Under the pieces are notes generated by a model. That model did no database searches. It saw only the letters and a list, made by a program, of their open reading frames with translations, and was not told the DNA's origin. Positions 1 to 39,595 of a DNA stretch of 64,000 nucleotides are shown in pieces. The first letter of the stretch is position 1, and each line of letters opens with the position of its first letter. This DNA is from Elysia chlorotica (taxonomy: Eukaryota; Mollusca; Gastropoda; Plakobranchidae). The translations under genes were made by a program, and so were the position numbers. The stretch is from contig RQTK01000013.1 in the NCBI GenBank assembly GCA_003991915.1, positions 591,899 through 655,898 of the forward strand, read 5' to 3'.

Positions 1-236
1 GTCCATCCAAAACATGGACAATAGGGCAAGTAGAGGATATTCGTTTTTGGAGCAATTTGAAACTCTACTCATTGATAATGACTCGGTGTTTGGTTCACCT
101 GCTTAACGTTTTTATGTCATTGGGTGCATGACAAATTGTCTAACACTGACAAAAATACTTTGATTGGAGATTTTCTATCATTGTCATACTAGGCTGTTTT
201 ATCCTCAGGGTGGAATTAGCTCTTTTGTTGATGGTT

Positions 237-297
237 TTTTGTTTGTTTGTTTGTTTATTTGTTTATTTGTTTGTTTGTTTGTTTGTTTATTTGTTTT
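237..297. repeat. (GTTT)n/(ATTT)n microsatellite
   Basis: Tandem TTTG units with occasional TTTA variants, seen directly. No gene is associated with it. Confidence 0.85.
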
Positions 298-1805
298 TAG
301 TTTCTCGTTTGCATTATCCTTGAGTTTTTCCGACGAATGTGCGTTCAATTTGTGAGTAGTTTAGTGTCATCAAATTGAATCCCTGTTTGGAATTTTGCTG
401 CTTTTTCCAATTGTTTCATTTGGCGCTTAAAAAATATCGGAGATCAAACGTCGATTAAGTTACATGGGCTCTACATTTCATGTCATTGTAAAAAGAAATT
501 AAGTATCCTAAATTAGATCAGCGGATTCGTTGCAAAGACCTTGGCATCTCAAGGTCATAAAAACATAATACTGTCGTGAAAAATGTATCCTCGTTTTGTC
601 CTAAAGTTTACAATCTTGACCTTGCCAGTACAAGCCTGGTTTAAAATCATGAAGTTCATTTATTATTCAGATGGATAGTTATTGCAATCTGGAAAGTGGC
701 AGTTGATGTTTTGCCCTAGGTTTAATCACACTAGCGCTGCCTGGGAATCCAACGTTTCAAAACCAAGCATCTATTTATTATCCTCATTGCCCTCCACCCT
801 TAGCAGGGCTTAGACCATGAACTATCCGTTACTTACCTTACATACCAAGACAAAGACTAAATAATATATATTTAATCTGTTGATATTGTCTCTATTTTGA
901 TATATTTGTCTGGCATCTAACAAGAATTTTCTTTTATATACCATTTAAACTGCCTTCTGCTTCACTGTCCTTTTGATGATATGGCTACTGGGAATTCAAT
1001 TTTAACTTAAGCTTGCATATTTTTACTGAAATATCAATACACTCTATAATCCAATTATTAATTTCAAAAAAATATGAAAGAAATTTTCTTTCAAGCCAAT
1101 GCTATAGAATAGGCATGGGTTCGTGCTAGAAGCATTATTTATTGTGATCTTTACTTGATACACCTCTGTCAGTTGTTACTTAACTCCATCTAGACAGTAA
1201 GTCTTAGTATATTACTTATTAGGCTTTACATTTTTATTGGTTACAATGTGCTCGTTTGTCATCGCGTGTTGCTGAACAGAAAAATGGGAAGATATTGCTC
1301 TCTAATTAAATCATTCAGCTCGATAGGAATCTCCGAAAGAAAATCAATGTTTGATTTTCTAAAGTCAACAAATAACCAACATGAATTAGTTCCAAAATGA
1401 TCAACTTGCAGAAAATGGTCTTTGGGTCTGTCAGTGCTGATAATTGACCATTTTCCACTTTAAGATACATGTCTTATGAGAATGTGCATAGTTATGTAAT
1501 TGGCTCATTAATACGTGGTGAATATTCCTTAAACGTGTCTATTGCTTATGGGGAAATCCAATGTTTTGTCTTGCACAACCCTATATTTTGGTGTAGACGA
1601 TTACTCAATATTTTTTCAACGTTGACGTACACGTGCAATCGAGATAAAATTACAAAAATGTTCCTAATAGCCATCAGAGCAAGACTGGATTTCCACTTAA
1701 GGGCAGCATTCAATTATGAAAAATATGGTTTTCAGCACAAATTTAAATTAATGCTTCTTTTCCTTTACGATGTCAACATTATTTTACTTTTTGCGTCCTT
1801 TATCT

Positions 1806-2043
<238 letters not shown>

Positions 2044-2142
2044 TCCCTCAATCATGAGTGATGGAAATTATCAAATAAAAAACTCACATACGTAGATCGA
2101 ATGAAATAATGTAAGCATGTATCATTTTTAAGTTTAATAGTA

Positions 2143-2145
2143 GCG

Positions 2146-2221
<76 letters not shown>
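2143..2221. repeat. (ATCT)n microsatellite
   Basis: About 19 perfect tetranucleotide units with no interruption. Confidence 0.95.
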
Positions 2222-3775
2222 CAAGTTTACCTCTCTGTCGCTTCATGTGCTTGTGTTGCTTCTGTACCCAAGGGATATATAAATGTTTCTGATGCGTCAC
2301 TGAATTGGCTATACATTTGAGTGGACCTCACCCTGGGTCTTTCATTTGGGTCTTTCCATTAACGGCTAGTTTGGATTCAGCCTGATAGGTTTTAAATGAC
2401 CCCACGGGAATGCCTCCATCTACAAAATACTCACTGATATAACCGTGGGTTCTGTCATTTTGTTAATTACACTCTTGGAAAACATCTAAACAAGACTGAT
2501 AACTACTGGCTTCGCTATGCTCGAATAAATGACGTATTGTTTGTTTTCATCAGCCATTAAAGCCTGGGAAAGCATTAAAGTGTGTGGATGGTTTTTCCAC
2601 CTTGTGATTGGCGAGCAGTGATCTAGAGCGATTAAAGTGCTTGTACAAACAAGGTGAACGCAATTGCATTCGAAACCACGCAAGCACCAATTGATCATGA
2701 TTTGGAAAGCAATCAATGTCCATAGATGTTCAAAGCTTGTGATTTTTAAGCTATTAATTACAAAATGTTGCACAATATAACCAGTTTAAACTAGCGGTTT
2801 TTAGAGGGTCCTCTTTATCTTGTCTTTGTTCAAAATAATATGATTGCTTGGGTCGCAATGTAAGGTCATCTTTGATTTGCATCCGTGTTGCTCTAAAATG
2901 TAAACGTTACGTTCAATATTCAGTAAATCTTGTGTCATGTCATCATGTTTATTATTGTCAAAAGAAATTTCAATGATGAAATGCTTTCAGCACGTTTTTT
3001 TTAAATAGAGGGTGTAAGGGAAATTGAGACTGTAGGGTCCAAGTGTGATTTTTCCTTTCATATTTCTGTTTTGCTTTTAACAACCACCATTATGTTTTTT
3101 GTATTTTTAGTACCAGACAAAAATTTAATGATCATGGTGTCGAAACAGACAGTTTTATAAGTGGTTTTAAAAGCTTGGTTGTGAATCCCCTCGCGTGATT
3201 GTTTAGCTTTAGGCATACTATAGGATTCAAAATCAGACAATAAATTAATACAACAAAAATACTATTAGTGTTAAGAGTAAAACTTCTATGCATAAATGGT
3301 TTCTGATAGCCTTTGATGGAGCAAACGTTAAATTGAATGGGTTTGTTTTGTTTCTTTTTTTTTTTGGTTTTTTGTTTTGTTTTTTGGCGAGTGCAATCTT
3401 TTTAAGGCAGAAAAGTATAGAAACGGCGTTAAAGCTACTGCTTGCTCCAGGCTTGCACGTGACTGCTCAGAGTAGTGGACCAAAAGCCTTTTAGTGTAGT
3501 TAGTCAGTAGCTACATGGCCAGGGGGTATCAGGGGGGTACCAGGGACTAACTCTCACTTTATAGCAACTATTAACTCATTGTTTTTTGTGGTTTGTTTTT
3601 CTTTGTTCTTAATTTTTTGAAACAATGGATCCTTTAAGGGTTAAAATAAAATCACCTCTCGTTTAACTTTAAGAAAACACCTCTTGGTAAAAATAATGGA
3701 TTTATCATACTAGAAATTACCGTGAATACCTTTTTATCTCTTAAGACTATTGTCATCCACCCATCTCTTTCCCTC

Positions 3776-3886
3776 TTCCTCACTCCATCCGCCCCTCCTC
3801 TCCGTCTCTCTCACTCTGTGCTGTCTCTGTCTGTCTGTCTGTCTGTTTGCCTCTCTGTCTCTCTCTCTTGCTCTCCCTCCCTCTCG

Positions 3887-3962
<76 letters not shown>

Positions 3963-4033
3963 CTATCTTTCTCCCTGTCTTATTTCTCTCTCCCTGTCTT
4001 ATTTCTCTCTCTCTGTCTTAGTTCTCTTTCCCA
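3776..4033. repeat. CT-rich tract with (TATC)n core
   Basis: A pyrimidine-rich block with a clean TATC array at about 3886-3963, flanked by CTGT and CTCT variants. Confidence 0.9.
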
Positions 4034-4689
4034 CTTTCTCTAAGAACCACAGTTAAGGGAAATAGCTTAATGTAACAATTGTTTGCCGCGGGCACCCTAT
4101 ATGATTATGTAGTTTCAACTCTTGTTAAAGAAGCCGTTTGGAATTTTCAGTAATAATCACCTCTGTAAAATACGGAAGTCCAACCATTAAGCTTACTATG
4201 CATCAGTCGCGGTAAACAATTCTCTAAAACAAATAGTGGCTTAGGTTTGGGATGAGCTGTTTGCTTAAGTTTACACTTGAGCTGTTACACATTATTTGTC
4301 CCGTTGATGTTGTCCACAGCTCGTATTTGCACAAATCGGCGGGTAAAAATGTTATTGCACTGTTGCAAAAAATATTTTTTTCCGTGCCCTAGAAAAGTTA
4401 GTAAATGGAAATTGGCTGAAGCCTCTGCAGGCAAAAGATTTACATACATCAAAGTACCATAGCTTGATTGGTGGATGGTTTCGGGCTTTCGCTAAAGTCA
4501 TGGTAATTTCCCTGCGGGTTTATCTACTATGCATGAACGTTACCAATAAAATGTTAGAGCACTCCTCGGTAACAGTTGTCAGTTCCGCAGCCATTGTCGT
4601 TTAAACAGGAGATCAGTGGGAGCGGGGGGAGGGGCATTCAGCGCTCTGACCTGCGCTACATTAGATCAGATTGGAGTACGGGTAGGGCG

Positions 4690-4930
4690 GCCTGGCCGGA
4701 CTGGCCCTGTGGTAGAGCACGTGAACTCAATTCACATGTCCTGGTTTCTGTCCCACGGCAGCCCGCCTTGTTCCCTGTTGGATGGTTCGGCGCATGATTA
4801 TGTGAGCGGTTGAGGCAGAACTCCTGGTATCCCATCTCTGTCTCTGCGTGGTTGCAGATAAATGTTGTCAGACGTTTGTATTTGGCACTCGTCCACGAAA
4901 TGGTCTAGGTGCAGACAATGGATGTTAACC
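4690..4930 (+). mobile_element. Diverged tRNA-headed SINE copy
   Basis: The head resembles a tRNA A-box region (GTGGTAGAGCACGTG). The body carries family landmarks shared with other copies in this window: a bad match to TCCTGGTATCCC, then TTGTCAGACGT, then CTCGTCCA, ending near GATGTTAAC before a C run. Copies near 22215 and 57690 are clearer. Old and diverged. Confidence 0.5.
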
Positions 4931-5503
4931 CCCCCCCCCCCCCCACCCATGAATATTCAATGCGACACGTAGTTCTCATTGAGAAATCAGCGTGACGGGC
5001 GTGACAACCCTTTAAAGAAAAATAAAACAAACAGCAACAAAAAACAGCGGTTAAGGACTAACTGTAAATCGAACTTTCGATGTACGATCCTTGGCTGACT
5101 TGAGCGTGCACCAGCGCTACCAATAGTGTCGATTCTGTGCTTTAGATATGACGTTTCCAAGCCGGCGCTTTTAATGCATTTCGCAGGAGCTTATACAAAG
5201 AGGCTTTTTGCTCAAGACTTCCACATTATGGTAACTGTAAATTATGTAACTCGTTGGGTGTAACATTATCGTTCTTTTTTTCTGTTTTTCAATTTATGAA
5301 GTCAAATAAATAACACAAAGCACCCACGGTGTAATCATCGACTTCAAAACTTTTAATGACAGGCCTACTTTTGATTGGTCATGTATTATCTGGCTAATAT
5401 CCCAATGATTCTTAGCTGTATCTGGCGTAATATAATTGTAAGGTTTTATTACTTAGTGTCCTGGTTTAAACTAAGGAGTATCATTAATTATATTCTCTCA
5501 ACC

Positions 5504-5752
<249 letters not shown>

Positions 5753-8700
5753 ACAACTCATCTCTTTATGTCTGTTTCCATCTTTCCCTGAACCGTAATC
5801 AGTATTTAGGAAATCTCATTTTCTGTTTTGGACAGCCTAGTATGATCCATACCGCATCGTTTTTGTTTACTAAAAAGGTGGGATGGAGGCTATTTAAATT
5901 CATAAGCCACTCTCGAAGGCTAGCTCTATATACGTCCAAAATTATCATATTTACTCCTTTTATTGACGAGCTATTTGTTACTAAGCGACAAATTGGGGTA
6001 ACATAGTTTAAAATAAACCCACCCCATAAATTTCCTTCTTTTTTATGAGATTCTTAATCAATTTCATGTAATTCATCAGTTAAATGTTTGCTTTCTTCTT
6101 ACTTCAACAAGTTATTATTGAAAGAACGAAAAGGCCTTAGTGCAATAAAAACATAAAAAAACTTCTCTTTGATAATATAAAATGTTTCATTTAATATTGT
6201 TTTTTTTTTTTTTTAGTTTCTCAACCCTAGAGGAAAATTTCAACTTTATAAAGAACCAAATGTTAACCCAACCTTAACCGTTGCCACTTTTCCATGCCCC
6301 ATAAAACAGCCCGGGCCCCCCCATTCACTCAATATAGCGGCCTAAACCCTGCAGCGCAGACTGAGGTTGACACAATGATAAACATAGGGTACCGTACCCT
6401 GTGACCTACCTCGGGCTAATCGTCTACCTATGGTTCCAATCGTGTGCTGCTTTGATTGGGTTTTTTCCTTACTTCAATGAGATATTCCGGAAATTGTTTT
6501 TATTTATATATAAATCAATAGTCACTGAGCACTTCAGAAATTAAATTCGCTAGGAATGGAGATGTGTGTAGGGGGCCTACAATGTTACCCCAGCTTACGA
6601 TAAGGAAGGCTTACGACGAGGCGACCTTGTTCTTACGGCCCATAGTGTCTCCGAACACGGAAAATGACAGTTGAATAGCTAAACTATTCGAATCTCGTCA
6701 TGCGTGTGTGTGAACCAGTCCTGTAGCCTATACAGTATGTCTTAAACATAGCAGTCCCGTAGTATCTAGTATGTCTTAAACATAGAGGAATTAGTTCATG
6801 TGTTGTTCAGCTTTATTAACAAGCAAAACGTGTATCTGTGCATCGTGAAATAGCAACTTTCGAAAGTGTCAATTTATTCCTATTCAAAACGGTAAACTTT
6901 GAAATGATTCTTGTGTTGATATAATGACAAATGAATACAATGAGAATCATTTTTAAAACAGATCTCTTTCTATTTTAGTAAGCTTTCTATACTAAAAGAT
7001 GTTATGAGAAATTGCTTTAAGATAACTGCTATGGAATGCTAATAGTTCTTCGACCATTCACCAACTGATTATTGTAAAATATGACACGGTAATAAGATAT
7101 TCTATCTGGCTGTATTGCCCTGCAAACACAGAGAGCCTGCTTAGTGTATTCATTTTATCCCTTTCGTGTATTATTTCAATGATACTCTTGAACTTTCAAA
7201 CGTATATGTTGTTACCCGCAGCACATCTTATAATTATGCGGGGTAGAGTATAGTAATGTGCACATTATTTGTCCTCTCGCTTTATCTTGAGTGCCTCTTT
7301 ACAATGTTTGGTTCTGCACTTTCATAATTTCCTTCTATTCGTGAAAGTGACACGCGTTATTATTTCGTGCCATTTAGAGACAAAAATAAAGGGCACATTT
7401 TCGCAATACTCATGTGGAGCTTGTTTTTTGCTTTTGTGTAGACATCGTCGCTTCAGTTTCTAAAGCCTTCGAATATTTTCAACTAGCATTTTTTCCAGGG
7501 ACTAGCTAGCTAAAAGTGTTTTACTTGGATCAATGACATAATAAAAGAGTGACACTGCACACATCTTAAATTTTGTGTAATGTTGATGAGACATATCACG
7601 TAGACCATTGAGAGATGTCACGTTTTAAACTCTTGAATTTTGTGTATAAACCTTTGAAGTTGTTATTTAGTTTTGTGGTATTAGTCAAAACGTCAATCTG
7701 ACATTTTGCGTCCCCAAAACCAATCGATCTTTCCGTATTAGCCGATCGGGCTGTCTGTGAAATCATAATGGCAGCCATCAGTGTTGAGCACCCGAGCCTG
7801 CTCTGCTAGTGGTTTATCTCGTGATGCGGTATTTGCCCATGCCATTAGCTCATTTAGTGTCGGGTATCTTCTGTCAGCAAGCCATTGTTATCTAAGCGCT
7901 TGATTACATTCTATACCGTATCATTGTCAAATAGCTTTCCATTATCGCTGCATGTTTTTTTTTTCTTTGTTTTTTTCTGGCCAAAACGCGGAACTGACAT
8001 TACATGGGGTTTTGGGAAAGGTCAGAGTTACAATTAAAATCCAGTTGTTGTTTTTTTTTCTAGATTTAGTGAATCGCAGCAGTTTGTATAAATTTGCATG
8101 TAACTCGAATATTCTATTTTGCGTTTTCTGTAGTCTGTGGGCTCAAAGGCTAGATCTATATGAAAGTTTACAGCAACACATCTTAGTGTTTTGCGAAGTT
8201 TTCAATGTCTACATTTCATCGCCTCACGTAGGACTATTTAATGTAAGCTCACATTGGAAGTCTGGGTTCTTATATCTGTCTCTAGTGTGTGCAGCAAAAT
8301 GTTTAAGCGTACAGAATCACAAGATAGGACATAACTGAACATATTTACACGTGAGGTAAACTTAAAATACTATTAAGTGTAACAATATCGTTTAACCTTT
8401 TTGAGTCAAAGTACCTCTGTACATAAAAGAATTGGGGAGAGGGGGGGCCTGTTTTATTTCCGTTTTCTATCTGTTTTATGGAAGATGACGGAGTGGAAAA
8501 GAGACATAGAATAGTTCCAATATAAGTGCACTGTTTTGCTTCAGCAATTGTTGTACATTTGGTTAGTTGATGTATGCAAGAAACATTTGACAGTCAACTA
8601 TTCCCAAATTTGATTAGGCAATGGAGCTCTAAAGGAAGTTTATTTATTCGCCGTATAGAATCCCTCGGGGCAAGCTAGGAGTAGTTAAATCCAGACAAAA

Positions 8701-9699
8701 AGAAGACTAAAGAAAAAAAAGGTTCATTTATGCTGTCTAAAATCTCTCTCTGATATATGATAATTTGTTAGTGCATTCCACATATCGATTTGTGAGAGAG
8801 GGAGAATACGATCACACCATGTTAATACATAGATGGTTATATTTTTTTGAACAGCGAGAGAGTTTATTTTCAATTGCAGCCCTCAGATCGATCGTGATTT
8901 TACATTGTCTTTTAGACATGATGATAGGTATGAACCACAAGTAAATGTTATTTGTTAGAAATATGGTCATGGCGCTACTTCCACACTGTGTGGTGTACAC
9001 TTTCGGCGTGTTGCTTTTTCCAGTCTCGTCCATCCCTTCATAGTTGACATTGCTTCAGTTTCGTTTTTATTTTTAAATAGTGCTTGTTTATTAATTGTTG
9101 GGAGAGCTGAACTGTTTCTTTAGTTGTTTTTGCGGGAGCATAAACTTTTTTGACATTATGGTTGGTATGTACAACGTCGCATGCAACTCGTCTTAATCGT
9201 TCTTTTATCTTCAGTCTAATAGTAATCTTACCACAACTTTGTACTTACTCCTTGTAAGTCTTATTTACAAAACATTGTTAATTTGGTGAGGTCTCTCATA
9301 AGAAAACCGCTGTTATTTTGACCGATTTTTAACAAATCTAAGTACTGAGAATTATTTCTAGTATTTCATATTTTGTGGTGGTTATAAGAAATGTACCAGT
9401 TTGGTAAAACAGGTTGGTGCAAAAGTTAAAACTAAACGTTTTCATTTTGATTGAGCCGGTTCAAGAATTCATACCTTTTAAGAGAAGAGTATTTCAAATT
9501 GTGTGATGTGACAAGAAATCGTTTCGATACAGATTGACATATATGATGAATTTAAATGTTTTTTGTTTTGATCCACCCAATTCAATAGATCTAAGAATTC
9601 GTTTTCATCTCAGAATTTCAAATTTCGTTATAGATATTAGAAAACATTGGTACATGTTCGTGCAGCATTTAGGATTAAAGGTCGTAGTTTTGAACGACC

Positions 9700-33574
<23,875 letters not shown>

Positions 33575-33617
33575 AGTTGTTCTTTGGGGCTCTTCTTTAA
33601 ATTCCCGTTTTGATTAA

Positions 33618-33866
33618 GCAACCAGGGTGAATCAAGATTTATTTATAGTTTTAGAAGCATCGGACGCACTTGAAGAGGTAGAAAAAAAAAGTTAACTCTA
33701 TCATTTCTAGAACGAGTGGTGCTAGTTATTGTTATTTATGTTGCATTCTTTAAAAATGAACAAGGTTACTATTGAGCAATTTTTCTACGTTTTGTTTGGG
33801 GGGGGGGGGGGCAATAACGCAAAGCTTCTATCAGCGACTTGTGTCTCTGATTCACCCTGGTTTCCT
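33618..33866. mobile_element. Candidate MITE in the TRPA1 3' flank
   Basis: A perfect 15-bp inverted repeat, AACCAGGGTGAATCA at 33620-33634 and its complement at 33848-33862, brackets about 215 bp starting 45 bp after the stop codon. The same terminal sequence flanks a similar-sized segment at 52305-52586. No transposase lies inside, as expected of a MITE. No clear target-site duplication is visible, so the class is unassigned. Confidence 0.5.
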
Positions 33867-34352
33867 CACATTTTGATTCGTCCAAAGGAACGTTGATGTT
33901 CGCTTTTTGTATTTTACATATTGCTGCAAAGTAAGATCTTAGTTTTATTCCTTTGCTTTGTTCTTTGTTCTTTTTTTTTCTTGTTTACTTTTGTAATGGC
34001 GAAAACAGAGCAAACAGTTTCACAAATACTTGTATAGGTCTGGGTTAACTTAGGAATCAAATAGTATGTTTATTCATCATACATTTCAAACTTTGAAAGT
34101 TCTTTAAACACTGCTTTACAAATTTACAGTACCTTAAAATATCTTTGTTCCTCAGTAAGTGGAATAGAATTAAGGCATGCCTCTTCCCGATAAGATTTAG
34201 AATCGAGTTGTTTTGTAAGACCTAGAAGGTATATTCTCAACAACTTTCCCAAATTATGTAATGTAAAGAGTGAAAAGTTCCTTTCTCAAGACGTCTCTAA
34301 GAGTCTCTATCACAAACCCATGAGATGAAAATACAGACATATTATTCAGTGA

Positions 34353-35220
34353 CTAGCTGGGATGCCCGGCTTCGTTCGGATTTCGGGACAGTATACGGAA
34401 ATATAATGGTAAAAATAGTTATAGAGATAAATTAATAACCAAGCCAAAAAAATAAACAAATAACATGTGATACAAATGGGTGTACACCACTTAAAAGGCA
34501 TATCAAGTCTTGATTCCTCTCGTCCGGATGTTTACAGGATTTCTTTGCGCACAACATTTCTGGTCACTCCATTTGATGCCAGGAAATAGATGGCTGAGTT
34601 ATCTCCAGTTATTGACAGCGCTACATGTAGCATTCCATGTGCAAACACTGGCTAGCGTCTTCTTCTTCTTCTTCGTTCACTTGAAAATAAATACACAGAA
34701 AGTCCCGAATCTAGTATATAGTCCACAGTCTTTTGAGTTCAACCAAGGGTCCATATAGTTTTCTTTCCATGGTATGTTCTTCTGTCAAGACTAATTGAAC
34801 TAAAGGTTTTTTCTTGAGCTTTATTAATGGTTATTGAGAAGGATGGCCGAAATGGAAACTGCTTACGTTGAAATATGAATGAAAATGATGTGTCTGATGG
34901 TTGAAGAGGAATACGCGATTTGAAACGGCACTCCCCCGTATGAGCTTCAACAGTGATCTCAACCTCGATGGCATTTAGCATGCAGCCGGTGACGATAGAT
35001 CGGATTCCATTCATGAGTTGTGGTGGTTTTAGTGGTCTCAGTAGCATAACTGACATGTACACCCACTTTCAAACGTAGCATGTGAAGTGGAAGACCAGAT
35101 ACTTCAATTGAATGAAAAAATTCAACAGGATATTGGACAGCTTCTTCTTCACTGACAACAGTGTTATAGGCGTTGTCACGGTTTCATTTCAAAGAGCAGG
35201 GATGGCCCGCCCTGTAATCC
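34353..35220 (-). pseudogene. Decayed Helitron fragment, C-terminal part of PIF1-like helicase
   Basis: Minus-strand translation from about 35160 down to 34739 reads SGLPLHMLRLKVGVHV, then, after a frameshift near 35055, VMLLRPLKPP, NGIRSIVTG, SRIPLQPSDTSFSF, RKQFPFRPSFSITINKAQ and YHGK. These match the order of conserved segments at the end of the Helitron helicase (LKVG..VMLLRN, NGTRL, PRI.L.PSD, FPI.LAFAMTINKSQGQT, HGQLYVALSR). The catalytic Walker region is not present. A minus-strand CTAG followed by T at 34353, after a GC-rich stretch able to form a hairpin (GAAGCCGGGCATCCCAG), could be the Helitron 3' terminus. Clearly broken. Confidence 0.75.
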
Positions 35221-35589
35221 ACTGTTGATTTGTATAACTTAGCGAAAATTTAGGAAAAATCCTGTTTAGTAAACACACTATTGGTCGACATTCCAAATTG
35301 GTCCAAGGATATGATGACAGGTTTGGTGATAATTTCAACATTTCCGTTGCCCAGTTTCAAAAGGTTTTAAGCAGACAGTCTGTTTTCATCAATTCCGAAT
35401 AATGCTGCACGCATAATTCTATTGGCGGTGAGACTGAACTCTTTAACAAATCCCCATAACTGTGATCGTCTTAGCAAGGCATATAGGAGTCAGTTTGTAC
35501 AATATTGAGGGGCACTTCTGAATGTACTGTGGGGCGTGCGTCCTCGTGGTAGTAATGTAGCCGTAAGACAACTACATTTATATTGGCTT

Positions 35590-35735
35590 AATTTACTATT
35601 GGTTGGGTTGATGTCAGCATAATGTAACCAGCTCAGACCAGGATTCCTGGTATCTGTCCACTGCCTTGTGTTTGGCAGCTGGTATAATTGTCAGATGTTA
35701 GTCTTAGAACTCGTCACCTTTCGTTTTATAGCTCA
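35590..35735 (+). mobile_element. SINE body fragment
   Basis: Contains TATTGGTTGGGTTGATGTCAG, CAGCTCAGACCAGGATTCC, TTTGGCAGCTGGTATAATTG and TCAGATGTTAGTCTTAGA, each a diverged match to the family body seen at 22280-22420. The tRNA head is missing. Confidence 0.6.
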
Positions 35736-35889
35736 GTTTGGCAAGAACAACGTAAATTGACATAATAGACTTTAGCAAGCACATTACTTAGTTTATATTC
35801 TAAACATTTTAAAATGCAATAAAAATGCAAGGTTATGCTTACCACGCACAAAGCCAAAAATTGTGTTGTTCTCTAGAAAGAGACGCTGT

Positions 35890-36075
35890 GGTGTTGCTTA
35901 TCGTCCAACGTAAGCACAATATACATGTACATTATATTGTGGACAGATCACAAGAATAACATCTGACAAGTTTACGTTTTGCTATACAGAGACAATGCAG
36001 GAATACTACAACTTTGTCTCAGCTGGTCACATTATACTGACACCAACCCAACAAAGTCGCCAGAGAAAAATATAA
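35890..36075 (-). mobile_element. SINE body fragment, inverted relative to its neighbour
   Basis: Reads CGTCCAACGTAAGCAC, TATATTGTGGACAGATCACA, AACATCTGACAAG, GTCTCAGCTGGTCACATTA and CTGACACCAACCCAAC on the plus strand, the complement of the family body. It lies about 150 bp from the plus-oriented fragment at 35590-35735. Confidence 0.6.
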
Positions 36076-36558
36076 CATAAATTTTACAAACATAAGTGAT
36101 AATAAAAAAAAAAATTCATTTTAGTACCAAAAGAATTCCATAAATGTTGTCTTCTTAGCTGAACACGTGATTTTATCTTTTGGAAAGGGAAACCTTTTGT
36201 TTTGGTTTCAACAAAACTGATTTTTATTTGTACTTAATATATCTTTTACATTAAAGAAAGCAATGTTTGAACATCTTTGTATCAATTTTATCAATATTAT
36301 ATACTTCTTTAAGAGGATTACTTCAAGTAAAGAAAATTCAGTCATCTAAAACATTTTTTTAAATGGGAATCAATTGTGAATATCATTATCAAGTGTTAAT
36401 TCAAGGTTGCACATTGATTGAAATGTACATTATATGATATATACATATACACTGAAGCTGTGTATGGAGCTCTTTGAACAAAAATACAGAGTCATTAACA
36501 TAAGTCTATACATTGTATAGAAACAGACATTTCAGTGAATTCAAACCAAAAGTTTAAG

Positions 36559-39317
<2,759 letters not shown>

Positions 39318-39504
39318 GCAATTCGATAAGACAAGTGCAGCAACACTTATGCCATTTAAAAATTGCTTTTACTTTTAGTATGCCGAGCACTCATTTCCTT
39401 TTATGTCCTTTACACTTATTATGTTGCTATACATACAAACATTTGCCTTCCGTTCTTGCCAGTAATACTTCTGTTTTAATCAAATCAGGTAATTTCTCCT
39501 AGTT

Positions 39505-39595
39505 CTCGTCTTAACTATGTAAAGCGCTTTGAGCCGGCTATGCTGGGATAAAGCGCTTAAAAATGATCTTCATTATTTTTTATTATTATTATTAT
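39505..39595 (+). mobile_element. Short retroposon tail insertion in duplication copy 2
   Basis: A 91-bp insertion absent from copy 1, flanked by a perfect TAGTT duplication (39500-39504 and 39596-39600; copy 1 has a single TAATT). It contains GTAAAGCGCTTTGAGC and GGATAAAGCGCTTAAAA and ends in a TTA repeat, the look of a 3' tail shared by LINE/SINE pairs. No head is present. Confidence 0.7.

Noticed and set aside
7952..8338. 128-residue plus-strand frame
   Set aside because: Phe/Leu-rich translation of T-rich DNA with no family motif or splice support.
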